In this document: in pieces, positions 10,209 to 21,726 of the stretch
Numbering within the stretch: position 1 is the first letter of the stretch
Layout of the letters: each line of letters starts with the position of its first letter
Origin: Argyresthia goedartella
Taxonomy: Eukaryota; Arthropoda; Insecta; Lepidoptera; Argyresthiidae
NCBI GenBank assembly: GCA_949825045.1
Contig: OX463806.1
Location: 42,432,208-42,496,207, forward strand
Length of the DNA: 64,000 bases
Reading direction: 5' to 3'
Notes under the pieces: generated by a model
What the model was told of the DNA's origin: nothing
Databases searched by the model: none
The model's input: only the letters and a program-made list of their open reading frames with translations
Program-made: the position numbers and the translations under genes

Positions 10209-12347
10209 CAAATTCCTAGCTGTCAGAATTAGATGGAAATACTACCGTTCCTGTCAAATAAAATTACAGTCGCTATAAATGACAGCTCCAGTAAAATAAT
10301 CGCGCTCTGATTGATCAAACCTAAATTTGCCGCCTAAATCCTTAATTTTTTATTCTTCGGGGTCGATTCATTTCGAACGCTACTGATGTCCCTCTGCAAC
10401 AAAGCCGGGTAAAAAGGACGAACGAGGAACGGTGTAACGTTACAAAACAGGTTTCGGAACGATCTGCAAACATTCTCGTCGGGACTAGAAAGACGCTGGG
10501 ATCTAAATGCCGAAGCCTACTTATGCTTAGAACGTTAATTAAAAAAAAGTGGCGCTTTAATGTTTTAATGACGCTGTCATTTCCTGAGCGAGAGAGAATG
10601 ACCGCATGACGTTAACTGACCGTCAAAAGTAAAAGTTGAGTTGACAGCATCCGGGCCGCAACGATGTATTGATATCATAAAACTTTGACACTTACGTAAT
10701 TTAGGTATCTTAAAAATTTAGTGACATACCTACTTAGATGAATAAAATGGATGACGTCATGATGAAGGGTCATCGTCAGATCAGGCCGTCAATGTCATGT
10801 CGATTTTATTTATTGGCACCTGGACCTCGTTATGGGGCCTCGCAATTTTGAACCTTATGCCATAGTAATAAAATTCAAAACCAGGGGGTTAAAGCGCTGG
10901 GTATTGTCAAATGCCAAATCCAGAAAAATAGGTATATGTTATGAAAACATCTCTTGCCTTTAATCGTATTAAGTGAAAACATCATAATGACAATGGATAC
11001 TATATAGATGGATATAACTAATAGATGAGTTTCACCTAAAACGTATTATTCCATGATATCTATAAGGTGATAACTAGGTCTATAATATATGGTTCTTGCG
11101 GCAAAAATTATTCAATTAATATTAAATTCAATATATCGTAAAACTTATGTTGTTGAAATGATTAAAATAATAAAAGTTTAGGAAAATAAATAAAAAATCA
11201 CACAATTTTCTCATTTTTCTGCCGCAGCGGCCGACGTGACAGCTATCTTGCATTTGTTTATGGTTTTGACCCAAATCTCAACCAACCCGAATCGAGTTGC
11301 TTATCTTTCCGATACAAGAGCCTTAACGGCATAATGCTCAAACTGCTGCTCAATTTAAGTGCGCCATCAATGTCATATTTTCCAGAGCTGTCTGCTCCTT
11401 TCCTAACGAAAGCATTTCGTCCTCCAATTTCTGAATTGAGAATTTCACTATCAAATACTTAAGAATCACTCTGTCTCTGCAGAAGTCAAAAAAAAAAGAA
11501 CGGGACAAACCGACACTTAAGTATTAAATTAGTGAATTTCCAATTCAGAAACCGGTAGCTATCAATCTAAACTTGACAATTATGCTAGCCATGTATTTCA
11601 TTAGGAAAATTACAGCAGAAGCACATAAACCTACCCAAAAATGTAGTTTCGTTTGGTTGTCCCGAATGTCACTGTCTGAGAAAGACAAATTTCCAACCAA
11701 ATATTATCAGAGATTTGTTCGGGTAATTTATTTATAGGTCGCAACTCAGTCTCTTATTTACCTAATTCGTTGCAAATGGGTACCTTATCTGCATTTTTTA
11801 TTTAGTGTTGTGCAAGTATTGGAATCAGACGGGTCAAGCACGATAACCAAGCAGATAACCGACGAAAAAAAGAACATTTTCGGTACTTTATCGTCTCGAC
11901 TTGACAAAAATTCGCTGGTCGTGATTTTATTAAACTTGTTGACAAAATGTTACGCTAAATGATACTTACCTACAAAGTGATTACCTGCAGGTAGAATTGC
12001 TCTCTTCACGGATTATCATTCAGAAAGTGGTTAAAACTGTATTACGTAGGTAATAAATGAACAGCCCAGAATAGGTTGGGAAATTAATTAACCCGACTAA
12101 AATTTTACTAAACATTTATAATTCTTACATCCTGTTTATACGGATTAATAAACTACTTGTATGACTAGTTTTGAAGTGCTACAAAACAAATGACAGATTA
12201 GCGGACCAAAGTTTGCTTAAGCAATGATATCATAATGGTACGAGCTATTTCTACTTGTAGTGTAAGAAACGGTTAAATGAACCGTCCTACTTACCTATAA
12301 AACAAGAATTCATAATAGTGATCATTACGTACATGAACGTAGCCTAT
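10209..12347. other. 2.1 kb without genes
   Basis: No reading frame of note. The sequence is mostly unique-looking, apart from short phrases common in lepidopteran repeats. Possibly intron or intergenic spacer. Confidence 0.45.
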
Positions 12348-12563
12348 TAATGACCCCACAAAGGGGCACAGGCCTTTACCCAAATTTGAGTAAGATTAAG
12401 CCTTACTCCATTAAGTAGCGATAGTAGCCGGGACCTACTACATAACGTGCCATCCGATTCATTGAACGTCCGATAAAGTAATTATCTCATTGGTACATGG
12501 TCAGGATTCGAACCTGCATCTCCTGAGTGAGAAGCCAGCGTGAAACCCATTAGACCACGGTAT
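12348..12563 (-). mobile_element. tRNA-headed SINE, probably family B
   Basis: On the minus strand: A-box-like GTGGTCTAATGGGTT, B-box GGTTCGAATCC 36 bases on, then a degenerate family B-like core and GGTAAAGGCCTGTGCCCC. The tRNA-like part is too diverged to be a tRNA gene. Confidence 0.65.
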
Positions 12564-12589
12564 TTTAATTTTTAATAATAATAACAATA

Positions 12590-12692
12590 AACATTGTTTA
12601 TTGATAAAAGCTTACAACTTTTTTATGGTGTGTCTAGACCTCCACACAAGGATTCCTTGTGTCGTGGGGACCAGTCTGTTTCGCTTGTTGTT
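12590..12692 (-). mobile_element. SINE family D tail fragment
   Basis: Contains CACACAAGGATTCCTTGTGTCGTGGGGACCAG, whose final part resembles GTCGTGGGAACCAG in the tRNA-headed element at 18.2 kb. Confidence 0.4.
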
Positions 12693-12786
12693 ATCTTATA
12701 AATGTATACATTTTAATTAAATAGAAAACATTTAATTCTAACATGCACACCGACAGCTGATCAATTATTGGTTTTCATTCTGCGAC

Positions 12787-13016
12787 GACCCGAATGGCTG
12801 AGTCGTCAGTGACCCTGCCTGCGAAGCCAAGGGTCCCGGGTCCGAGTCCCGGTGGGGGCAAATATTTGTTTGATGAGAATGGATGTTTGTCTAGTCATGG
12901 TTGTTTATCTATTTAATATAACATGTATCTATATGAGTATGTGTGTCGTTGTCTAGTACCCAAGATACAGAGAATCCTAGTTTGGGGCTAGATCAATGTG
13001 TGTAAATAGTGTCCAA
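12787..13016 (+). mobile_element. tRNA-derived SINE, family A, copy 4
   Basis: A complete head starting GACCCGAATGGCTGAGTCG, B-box GGTCCGAGTCC, and the conserved body to GTGTCCAAAG. The TTA tail is replaced by an A-rich run at 13015-13040. Confidence 0.87.
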
Positions 13017-13074
13017 AGAAAAAAAAAAAAGAAAAAAAACTTATTACTATTATTTCCAGTATGTAAGTAATGAA

Positions 13075-13632
13075 CAAGAAAAATCACGGGGTCTTCTGAC
13101 ATTAGACTTTTCGGGCATTACCACAAAAAATACTACTGTTCAACACTTGTTCAAAAATAAAAATGTATGGGATTTGACGTTTGTTTTGAGGTAAACGATG
13201 TTTTTTGTGGTAACACGGTTAGACTCGCGAAAGTTAGCAATTATTTCAAGGGTCAGTGCATTTTCTACTACAACGAGATACCTCTGGAGATTTTGAAATT
13301 GATTTTGAAATTGCTCAAATCATTTTCAAAATCATGTAAAAGCGACTTGGGGAATAACAATGTACAATTACTAAAAAGACGGGTCTGTATGTATCTAACT
13401 CAACCCTAATATTTTTGTAAATATTTATTCATGCTTATTATTTAGTTATATATTATATATTTATATATTATATTATTACTGTAATAATTATATTAATTAA
13501 ACACAACCAACTTTTAAACGAGACCTAACATTTTGCTCCCACAGTAGCCAAATGTCGAGAAGAGGCAAAAAATTACGTTTGCTAAGCATAAGTAAATATT
13601 TGCAGTAATAAAGAAATTTTTGATTTTGATTT
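13075..13632 (+). pseudogene. Jockey-like LINE (family J3), 3' end only
   Basis: A 5'-truncated copy. The conserved C-terminal pattern RLAKVSNYFKGQCIFYYNEI is at 13221-13280, then the 3' untranslated region and a (TTTTGA)n tail near 13615-13632. Better preserved members of the family are at 37.5-38.3 kb and 47.2-48.8 kb. Confidence 0.8.
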
Positions 13633-13833
13633 ACCGAATAACCGATTACAGTAGGTAATTTAACATAACATCACAAAGAGTCACGTCTATTCCCATATGA
13701 TTATTTACAATGGCACAGCTGTGGCCACGTTTAGATCTTGCATAATTTATGTTAGTTCAATGCCGATTAAATTATTTTTTATAATATTTATCATAAAATG
13801 AATATTTGATTATGAACTTTTGTAAAATAATAC

Positions 13834-13936
13834 ATGAAACAAGTGATCAAGCTTACTACTTACTACGTAGATACTGTAGTAGATACAGATGCTGCTCAGC
13901 AATATCCTGTGGAGTTCCTAAATGCGCTCAACACAC
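13834..13936 (+). pseudogene. Helitron helicase fragment 1
   Basis: Encodes DAAQQYPVEFLNALNTP, matching the well-known YPxEFLNSL block of Helitron helicases that precedes the GLPPHxLxLKxGxPV block. It is broken after the P codon by a foldback insertion; the gene resumes at 14184. Confidence 0.8.
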
Positions 13937-14183
13937 CAGTAGCCTTATGGCGTAACTCTCTGAAGTTCATAGCGTGTGTCTATGGTTCATCTCATACTCA
14001 TACAATTTCATCGATTGCGGGGTATCACCGAAGGCTTCTAGGCTTCATTCAATGAGCTTGGGTTTGGCCTCCATTATGATGCTACTTGCGTGACAATTTG
14101 ACAGATGAAGCAGGTGCAAGGTGTCAAACGTAAAAGTCTATATGAAGTTCATAGCTCAGACGACTTACGCCATAAGGCTGCTG
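13937..14183. mobile_element. Foldback/MITE inserted in Helitron helicase
   Basis: Ends are inverted repeats: CAGTAGCCTTATGGCGTAA at 13937 and the complement of CAGCAGCCTTATGGCGTAA ending at 14183. The CAG...CTG termini recall hAT-type elements, but no 8-bp target duplication was found. It lies exactly between two adjacent helicase blocks. GAAGTTCATAGC also occurs twice inside, as direct copies. Confidence 0.65.
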
Positions 14184-14434
14184 GTCTACAGTCTCACACA
14201 CTTATCCTCAAAATGGGTGCTCCAGTCATACAATCTATACACACTAGTCTAGTACACCTAAGTTATGTAAAGGGACCAGGTTACGCGTGAAATCTTACAT
14301 AAATATACCGTCATATAATAAAATATACAGTCGGAAGTACCCGTTTGAGTTTAAAAGACTATTCCCTCTTAAGGTCTGTTTCGCAATGACGATTATTGAC
14401 TCTCATGGTCAGTCACTGAAAACAGCAGGAATTT
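14184..14434 (+). pseudogene. Helitron helicase fragment 2
   Basis: Starts with GLQSHTLILKMGAPVI, the helicase block expected right after YPVEFLN. After a gap it resumes at 14287 with YPFEFKRL, LKVCFAMTI and HGQSLKTAGI, which belong to the last helicase motifs. It leads in frame into the SHGQFYVACSR motif that is the first unit of the minisatellite. Stops and missing segments make it non-functional. Confidence 0.85.
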
Positions 14435-15461
14435 ATCTCAGCCTTTCGCACGGCCAGTTTTACGTGGCCTGCTCGAGGACGAGATTGAGCTCACCTAGGT
14501 GCCTGGTCGTATTATCTCAGCCTTTCGCACGGCCAGTTTTACGTGGCCTGCTCGAGGACGAGATTGAGCTCACCTAGGTGCCTGGTCGTATTATCTCAGC
14601 CTTTCGCACGGCCAGTTTTACGTGGCCTGCTCGAGGACGAGATTGAGCTCACCTAGGTGCCTGGTCGTATTATCTCAGCCTTTCGCACGGCCAGTTTTAC
14701 GTGGCCTGCTCGAGGACGAGATTGAGCTCACCTAGGTGCCTGGTCGTATTATCTCAGCCTTTCGCACGGCCAGTTTTACGTGGCCTGCTCGAGGACGAGA
14801 TTGAGCTCACCTAGGTGCCTGGTCGTATTATCTCAGCCTTTCGCACGGCCAGTTTTACGTGGCCTGCTCGAGGACGAGATTGAGCTCACCTAGGTGCCTG
14901 GTCGTATTATCTCAGCCTTTCGCACGGCCAGTTTTACGTGGCCTGCTCGAGGACGAGATTGAGCTCACCTAGGTGCCTGGTCGTATTATCTCAGCCTTTC
15001 GCACGGCCAGTTTTACGTGGCCTGCTCGAGGACGAGATTGAGCTCACCTAGGTGCCTGGTCGTATTATCTCAGCCTTTCGCACGGCCAGTTTTACGTGGC
15101 CTGCTCGAGGACGAGATTGAGCTCACCTAGGTGCCTGGTCGTATTATCTCAGCCTTTCGCACGGCCAGTTTTACGTGGCCTGCTCGAGGACGAGATTGAG
15201 CTCACCTAGGTGCCTGGTCGTATTATCTCAGCCTTTCGCACGGCCAGTTATACGTGGCCTGCTCGAGGACGAGATTGAGCTCACCTAGGTGCCTGGTCGT
15301 ATTATCTCAGCCTTTCGCACGGCCAGTTATACGTGGCCTGCTCGAGGACGAGATTGAGCTCACCTAGGTGCCTGGTCGTATTATCTCAGCCTTTCGCACG
15401 GCCAGTTATACGTGGCCTGCTCGAGGACGAGATTGAGCTCACCTAGGTGACTGGTCGTATT
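14435..15461 (+). repeat. Minisatellite, 13 units of 79 bp, from helicase motif
   Basis: Units start at 14435, 14514, 14593 and every 79 bp to 15383. They are almost identical. The first ten have AGTTTTACG; the last three have AGTTATACG, and the final unit has GTGACTGG for GTGCCTGG. Unit 1 read in the helicase frame gives LSHGQFYVACSR, a conserved final motif of Helitron helicase. Because 79 is not a multiple of 3 the frame shifts each unit, and the open frame ends at 14577. Each unit also holds CACCTAGGTG, CTCGAG and GAGCTC palindromes. Confidence 0.95.
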
Positions 15462-15626
15462 ACCATCTCAGGGCAGAACCTCTGATATAGGTAAAAGAGG
15501 TACTTTAAGTATAAATCAAAAAATAAAAGTCTTTACAACTGTGAAAAGCAACGTAAAAAATGTATCCTCAGTTTTCAAAATTTAGAATTGGTTCGAAATA
15601 TTGTCTACAAAAAAAATTAAAGTAAT

Positions 15627-15653
15627 GCGGGCGAAGCCGCGGGCATAAGCTAG
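15627..15653 (+). other. Helitron 3' terminus: hairpin + CTAG
   Basis: GCGGGCGAAGCCGC can fold with a short loop and is followed by GGGCATAAG and CTAG|T. This matches the 3' end rule of Helitrons (hairpin about 10 bases before CTRR). Confidence 0.85.
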
Positions 15654-15929
15654 TATAATTTATATGATGCACAAGTATTTATGTGATAAGAATTAAATTC
15701 AAATCAAACTTATCGTCATTCAACTTTGATATTCAATTCATTAAATGCCCCTGGCGTAGCTTCGCATAAAATTCAAATTTCGAACACAATGCGCGACAAT
15801 GTCCGCTGCCGCAGTCTTGAATGAAATACTTAATGTTTTTATTTATTATAATAATTATATATATAATAATATATTATTATTCTGTCCATAAAACCTGCCC
15901 AATAGTTCAATGAATAGTTTAACACCGAT

Positions 15930-16258
15930 GATGTATTTCTGTTGCCGCTATAAGAACAAATACTAAAAAACAGAATAAAATAAATATTTCGAATACAACT
16001 AACGTGATTTTTTTGCTCATTTTAGCTCGATATTGATAACGGCAACAGATAGACGCTTAAAATATTCACAGAATATTGAATTATATTATTTACTTCAAAA
16101 ATAAATAATTAAATTAAAATAAAATTTATATTTAAGGGGGGCTCCAAATATACAATATACGCCAATCCAAATATACTCCAATACAACAAACGTATTTTTT
16201 GCTGATTTTATAGATCATTCGTGCGTGAGTCCTACTCGAACTTGGCCGTTTTTTTTAA
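15930..16258 (+). repeat. GGTTCCGTA-type repeat, 3' half
   Basis: Shares GTTGCCGCTATAA-AACAAATACTAAAAAACAG and the ending ACTTGGCCGTTTTTT with the copies at 23.0 and 29.9 kb, with internal rearrangement (two AATATTTAAG-like blocks). The 5' GGTTCCGTA half is missing. Confidence 0.7.
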
Positions 16259-16620
16259 TAACGGTATCACTTTCTATCTGAGATTTAAACTTCTGTTTGA
16301 CCAAGTAATAGTTAACATACTTACCTGTATCGTTGCTCCAAATTCAGTGATATTGTGTTATCAACTCGTGTCTCGAAGTGATGAACACTATTTTAAGCGT
16401 TCAAGTAGTTCATTACAAGGTCGGTACTACTAGTTTTTGTATCAGGCGACTTAGTATGGTCAAACATAGCAACACAATAATTATAAATACTTGCAAATAT
16501 AAATACCGTTTTATGTGCTTTAACTGAAATAACTTGAAGTGATCTATAAGATCGTTTGGTTTCCTGTAGATACTTTACATCATATCATCATCATAAGGCC
16601 TTTTACATCTTAACTTAACA
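16259..16620. other. Intergenic, nothing identified
   Basis: No recognised repeat or coding signal. Confidence 0.4.
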
Positions 16621-16626
16621 GATGCT

Positions 16627-16899
16627 TCAAGCTGCGCCAGTGTGAGATCGGCACCGCTGCTTGTGGGTAAACCACAGGGGTAAACAAACCGAACCGTCAA
16701 CGACACCTTCGCGCTTCGCCCGCACTTCCGGGTCCGGTGCGGCAGGAGAAGCGGTCTCGCGCATATGCCTTATCGCTCGTGGTTGGCTAGCGTGCGAAAC
16801 CAGGCGTCGACGTGGGTGTTGCATCCCTCCGAGATGGTTCCTCCAACCATCGCGGTCAGCGAGACTCACTGAGTTGCGCTCCATGCCGAAAGCAAGCAT
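16627..16899 (-). pseudogene. Possible LINE C-terminal fragment (uncertain)
   Basis: A GC-rich island in AT-rich surroundings with open frames on both strands. The minus frame contains LADRDGWRNHL, which recalls the DRxxWR pattern near the end of RTE/R1-type polyproteins. Nothing else supports it. It could instead be an unrelated GC-rich unique sequence. Confidence 0.3.
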
Positions 16900-16979
16900 G
16901 TTGAGCTACACGCAATCCTTGGAGCGAAGGATGGGCCGCTCTACCTTACGCTTCGCAAACGTCCCTTAGCTCAACTGAC

Positions 16980-17218
16980 GACCCGAATGGCCATGTCGGC
17001 AGTGACCTTGCCTGCGAGGCAATGGGTACCGGGTTCGAGTCCCGGTGGGGGCAAATATTTGTTTGATGAGAACGGATGTTTGTACCTTAGTCAAGGTTGT
17101 TTATCTATCTAAGTATATTTATCTATATAAGTATGTGTATCGTTGTCTAGTACCCAATATACGGGGAATCCTAGTTTGTGTGTAATTTAGTGCCCAAGGT
17201 ATTACTATTATATTATTA
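16980..17218 (+). mobile_element. tRNA-derived SINE, family A, copy 5
   Basis: Head GACCCGAATGGCCATGTCG, B-box GGTTCGAGTCC, then the body. The GGGGCTAGATCAATG segment near the tail is deleted. It ends in ATTACTATTATATTATTAT. Confidence 0.85.
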
Positions 17219-18224
17219 TAGTATAAGAGAGTATGTCTGGTCAAACGAGTGCTGTCCATCCGTTGCACATGCGCCGGCCATCACAAGCGTCTCTATTTGA
17301 GGAGGCCGGTGATGATAAGCGGCTGTGCACTCTTTCGTTTGTCACTTTGCTCTTCCATGTTATGTTAGGAATGGTCCGAGAACAGCACATGTGAATTTTG
17401 TTGAGACGACGTTATTGTTTGGCATACGACGTCAGATCTGGGCTCCTTACGACAGTATGTTGTAGTACATTCATATCATATACACATAGGTAAATGAGAT
17501 ACTCGGTATGGGTTATGGCTACTGTTAGAAGAACGGCTAATCCTTGGTTCAGCCGGTAGCTTATTTGACAGTCAGTATTCATAATAAGATTTTTTCTAAT
17601 CATAAATGGGGCGTGGCGAGTCTGGGTATGCGAAGGATAAAGAGGAACAACTAAGCGAAGCCCCCTCTATTCTTCGTGTTATGTTGACATGTATGACTGG
17701 AAATAGCATAGGTTTTTGATGGCTTTGAGTTAGCGAATGAGCGGGGTATGTTAGGCTGCAGTTAAAAAAAGAGATAGGCCTTTATTTTTGGTATACCAAC
17801 TGAGTTTAGGTATTAAGTTAAATATGTGAACTGGTTAGCTGGTCTAGAGAGCTTCCCATTACGTTGATAAATCTGCAGACGTCTACGTGGCGGCGGTGGC
17901 GCCGCAGCGAACGTTGCACTTATGTCATCTTGTCATCACAAACAAACAAGATTGGTACACTGGTACTACATACCCACAGCCACGCACACCATCGTATTCA
18001 GGAAGTGGGGTAGTCAGACAGACACTATGGACCCGCTTCTAAGACAATGCCCCGCGTCGTCTCCCTCTGTACATTCACCTGACTTCGCGTATATGGAGAA
18101 AAAGGCTCTTTCGCTTAGGGTACTGTTATTTTATGTCAGGATACGTCTCGTTACTTACTAGTTACTAAGGAATTTATAAACATAAAAAATCTTTAGCGCA
18201 ATATTTAAACATAAAACAAACATT
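17219..18224. other. 1 kb, nothing identified
   Basis: Mixed sequence with short frames on both strands. The longest, 17922-18161, shows no recognisable domain. No repeat family was identified. Confidence 0.4.
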
Positions 18225-18385
18225 TATATATAGGCGCATAAATTGCTTCTGGCCCCTCATTAATATACAGTCTGTCGTGGGAACCAGAAACAGCGACGTC
18301 AGCGTTCTTCCTCCCCAGATAGATTCGAACCCGAGACCTCTCGATTAGGAGGCAGGGCCTCGAACCGCAAGGCCACACAGTCACA
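18225..18385 (-). mobile_element. tRNA-headed SINE, family D
   Basis: Plus-strand end GATTCGAACCCGAGACCTC is a B-box complement, followed by GGCCTCGAACCGCAAGGCCACAC, a possible A-box region. The body contains CAGTCTGTCGTGGGAACCAG. The fold is not a functional tRNA. Confidence 0.55.
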
Positions 18386-19301
18386 CATCTTATACGTATA
18401 TACTCGTATAAGCTGCCTATTAATTTATCTTTGACCTTGAATTTGAAATCTCTTTGATATAGTGCTGAGACGCTATGACGTTTCAGACAATAGTTTAACC
18501 TAAAAGTAAAATTTAATAAAAAATGGCTTCAATCGAATCCTATTTGATTAACAACCACTTAAGCAATCGTCTCTCGACCCGTTTATTACCTGAAATTAAG
18601 TAGTTTCGGTGGCCATCTGTAGTTCATCATCAATTCCACTTCACCATGTCATTCATCCCGCGTGCGTGTACGAATTAAGATAAATAAAAAACCAAATCGC
18701 TACAGGTGTGCCTTTATTATTTAAAGAGTTCCCTAGATTTCTCCATTACCCCATTATCAGATCCTGACCTAATACCGTTGGGACCAATCTAAAGATAAAC
18801 CCTTTCATACAAAAGATATATTGTCAAATTCGGACCACCCGTCCTGGAGTAAACGCAGAACATACATAAAAGACATAGATCCTGACGAACCTCCTCCTGT
18901 TTTGAAGTCGGTAAAAAACCTATAAGAGGTGGGAGAGGCACAGATGCACAGATGCACACCGTTAAGGAATATCTTTATTTGTCCACTTTTCCATGGCTGC
19001 CAAAATTTCAAAGCGTTCACCTGACTCACTATTCATCACCTTATCAGCCGCTTATATAAAATAGCGTTTCCTGACACATCTTTCACTGTTATCTTAGATA
19101 TCACACTTATATTAAGACCTCATTTCTACAACAGTTTCAGACATAGATCACAGCAAAGAGGTTCGTTTATCTGAGACATAGATCGAGCAAAACTCAATAA
19201 ACTCCTTCGTGTTTTACATCGCTGTTCAAACTGAGTTCAGTTTGCAGGCTCTAGAAATCAGATCCTAGGCAATTTAGGTACACCTGTGAACCTACACAAA
19301 T
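18386..19301. other. 0.9 kb, nothing firm
   Basis: Only a short repeat phrase, CTCCTCCTGTTTTGAAGTCGGT near 18890, is reminiscent of common lepidopteran repeats. Confidence 0.4.
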
Positions 19302-19545
19302 AAGACGTCCGTGGTATAGTGGTTCACGCCCGTTTCTCTCGCAGGAGTTCCGGGTGATAGAATTTGTGCTAACCATTGTAACAATGAGATAACATAACTC
19401 TGCATGGTCCAACGGTGACCGTAAACTTCCTAAGAAAAATTCAATACTGTGGTGATGGACTAGCCCCCGTCAAGTAAAATATGGGTAAACGTGAGTGCTG
19501 CCTCTGCCATGCCGTATGTGAAAACGCGTAACGCTATGGTATGTT
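19302..19545 (+). mobile_element. tRNA-derived SINE, family B, copy 2
   Basis: A-box GTGGTATAGTGGTTC near 19310, a degenerate B-box, then CCAACGGTGACCGTAAA, GTGATGGACTAGCCCCCGTC and a CCGTATGTGAAAACGCGTAACGCTATG end. This follows the family B layout. Confidence 0.7.
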
Positions 19546-19846
19546 ATTAACAACATAATCTGCGCGGTACGAACATAATTGCAGTTGATTACAAAGTGAT
19601 ATCCAAGCAACAGTGTTCAAAGTTCCTAAGTTTTGAGCGTTAATTACTACCACATAAGAAATAATTCACCAAGTTAATAACTTAATACAAAACTGACTGC
19701 AAGTTCTTTTATTTCCTCACCGCTCGGGATGTGAATGCCGTCTATACACACGAAAACGATACTACGAAACCTGTCTACTTAATACAATACGAATATACGG
19801 CACATAAGTGAAAATGTCAGATTGCATCTTATTTAATGATTAAAAA

Positions 19847-20369
19847 AAAACGTTCAAGTGCGAGTCGGACTCGGGCACCAAGGGTTCCGTACACTGACAG
19901 TACCCTATTATTTTAATTTCAAATTTATACCTCCATGCGTTTCTGAGAAAAAGTCTTAACAGACGGTGAGACAGACAGACAGACAGAGAGACAGAAATTT
20001 ACAGTTTTCGGATTTTTCCCTTTACTTGTGCTATAAGACCTTCCTTCATTCCAAATTTCATGACCCTAGGCCAACAGGAAGTACCCTATAGGTTTTGATT
20101 CTCTTGCGAGTTCCACGCGAGTCCATACAAATTCAGCAAAATCATGAAATAATATCGCGGTATCTTTTGATTGCGTCGACCTAGAAGTTTAATTCTTTTT
20201 ACAGCTCCAAGGGACCATAGACCTGAGTAATCGATATTAATTTCAACATGATACCTCCACGCGTTCCTGAGAAAAGGGGTCGTGACAGACGGACAGACAG
20301 ACAGACGGACAACAAAGTGACCCTATAAGGGTTCCTTTTTTCCTTTTAAGGTACGGAACCCTAAAAACG
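19847..20369 (-). repeat. GGTTCCGTA-type repeat, longer subfamily
   Basis: Starts AAGTGCGAGTCGGACTCGGGCACCAAGGGTTCCGTAC and ends GGTACGGAACCCTAAAAA. It contains two GACAGACAGACAG-type tracts, near 19970 and 20285. The interior differs from the 23-kb subfamily, so several subfamilies share the termini. Confidence 0.78.
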
Positions 20370-21726
20370 ACTAATAATTCACCAAACCAAGCCCTATTTC
20401 TTCCTCCCGGTCGGGATGCGAATGTCGTCCAAATACGCGAAAACAAGGCTACGAAATATGTATGGCTGACACTCAAGTCCACACCGTATTACACGACATA
20501 ATAGTAGTTTATGTGACTGCTGCATAATGGAGGGCATCAAAGCTCGAGAGTGGGTTTATGAAACGAGCCGAAGGCGAGTTTCATAATAATATCACTCGAG
20601 AGTTTTAATGCCTAATTATGTACAGTTACATACACTAGTTTATCTAAACACATATCATAAGCTCTCTTTGATGTGTTCAGGAACCGCATGTTTGAACGGC
20701 ATTGTGGTTCTGCAATTGTTTAGCTTGTTCTTTAGTACCAACTTCACGCAGACGGGCGTCGGCGTTCGAAATTTGAATGTCAGTACCAACTTCACAGACA
20801 AACTAGGGACGGCACGCGGGTAGGCGTCGGCGTTCGAAATTTGAATGTCATTATATGTAGAAAAACTACACATAATGACCATTATGTGTAGTTTTACAAA
20901 TACGAAACGAGTTTTTACCAAGTAGTTTAACATAATGCTGATCGTAACGTGCGGTTTTTGAACGCAGTAAAGAGGGTTTATGATACGTGTGTAGATAAAC
21001 GAATATACGGTACTTGTAGACAGAAATCATCTTATTACAATGACCTTAAACACCACTGATAAGTCACAGTAAAGCGCAATTTTGTTTACTGGAATGATAT
21101 CATAATGCCAATCTTTTTGCTTTAGAACCAACCTTCTGGACCGATGTCCATTTTTTTTAAATGAGACCAAACTACGGAATGCCACCCTATCAAATAAAAA
21201 AGGATTTTTGAAATCGCTTCATAAATAGTACCAGTTTTGAGGTAACAAACATAAAAAAATAATAAAAAATACAAGAATTAAAAACCCCTGCTTTTTTGTA
21301 GACGGTTAAAAAAGAGTCCGCAAACAATTGTTTTTAAACAAAAATTGTTTAAAAATTAACTACGTTTTGTTGTCAAAAATATTCTCAAAAACACTTTTCG
21401 AATAAATAATATCCACATTTTGAATGCAATTTCGCAATTGAATTAGTTAGGATTTCAGAAATACATGGAAACATTTTTAGAGGCATTTTCTTAATTAAAT
21501 TTTATCGAGAAAATTTCATCCAATCGCGTTTTCCTTCAGCGAGAGCCTGGATAAGATACTCAATAAAAATTTACTCAAAAAATTAAATCTGTAGATGTCT
21601 TCATGGAGTAAATGTATTAAAAAAAATTTTTTTTTTCTTCATCTTAATATGCATGTCTGTCATCAATCTCCACACGTCAAATTTAAAAATCAAACTATCG
21701 GAACAAATTATTTACATGAGCTGTCT
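20370..21726. other. 1.36 kb with a partial tandem duplication and hairpin
   Basis: GGCGTCGGCGTTCGAAATTTGAATGTCA occurs at 20755-20782 and 20823-20850, with ACCAACTTCAC also repeated. A 15-bp hairpin is at 20862-20895. The rest is AT-rich with no gene seen. Confidence 0.6.
20862..20895. repeat. Perfect 15-bp inverted repeat, 4-nt loop
   Basis: AAAACTACACATAAT and its complement flank GACC. It immediately follows the local 28-bp direct duplication. Confidence 0.85.

Larger units (their letters stand above)
13834..15653 (+). mobile_element. Helitron, 3' part with helicase remnants
   Basis: Fragments of a Helitron Rep/helicase C-terminal region occur in order, followed by a minisatellite derived from that gene. 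The Helitron 3' terminus follows: a GC hairpin (GCGGGCGAAGCCGC, 15627-15640), 9 bases, then CTAG at 15650-15653, with T next. Rolling-circle Helitrons insert between A and T and end in CTRR after a hairpin. The 5' end (TC) could not be placed; the Rep nuclease and most of the helicase are missing. Confidence 0.85.

Noticed and set aside
13937..14183. Firm hAT assignment of the foldback in the Helitron
   Set aside because: The CAG ends fit, but the flanking 8 bases do not match each other.
14435..15461. CRISPR-like array
   Set aside because: Units are directly adjacent with no unique spacers, and the source is a eukaryotic Helitron.
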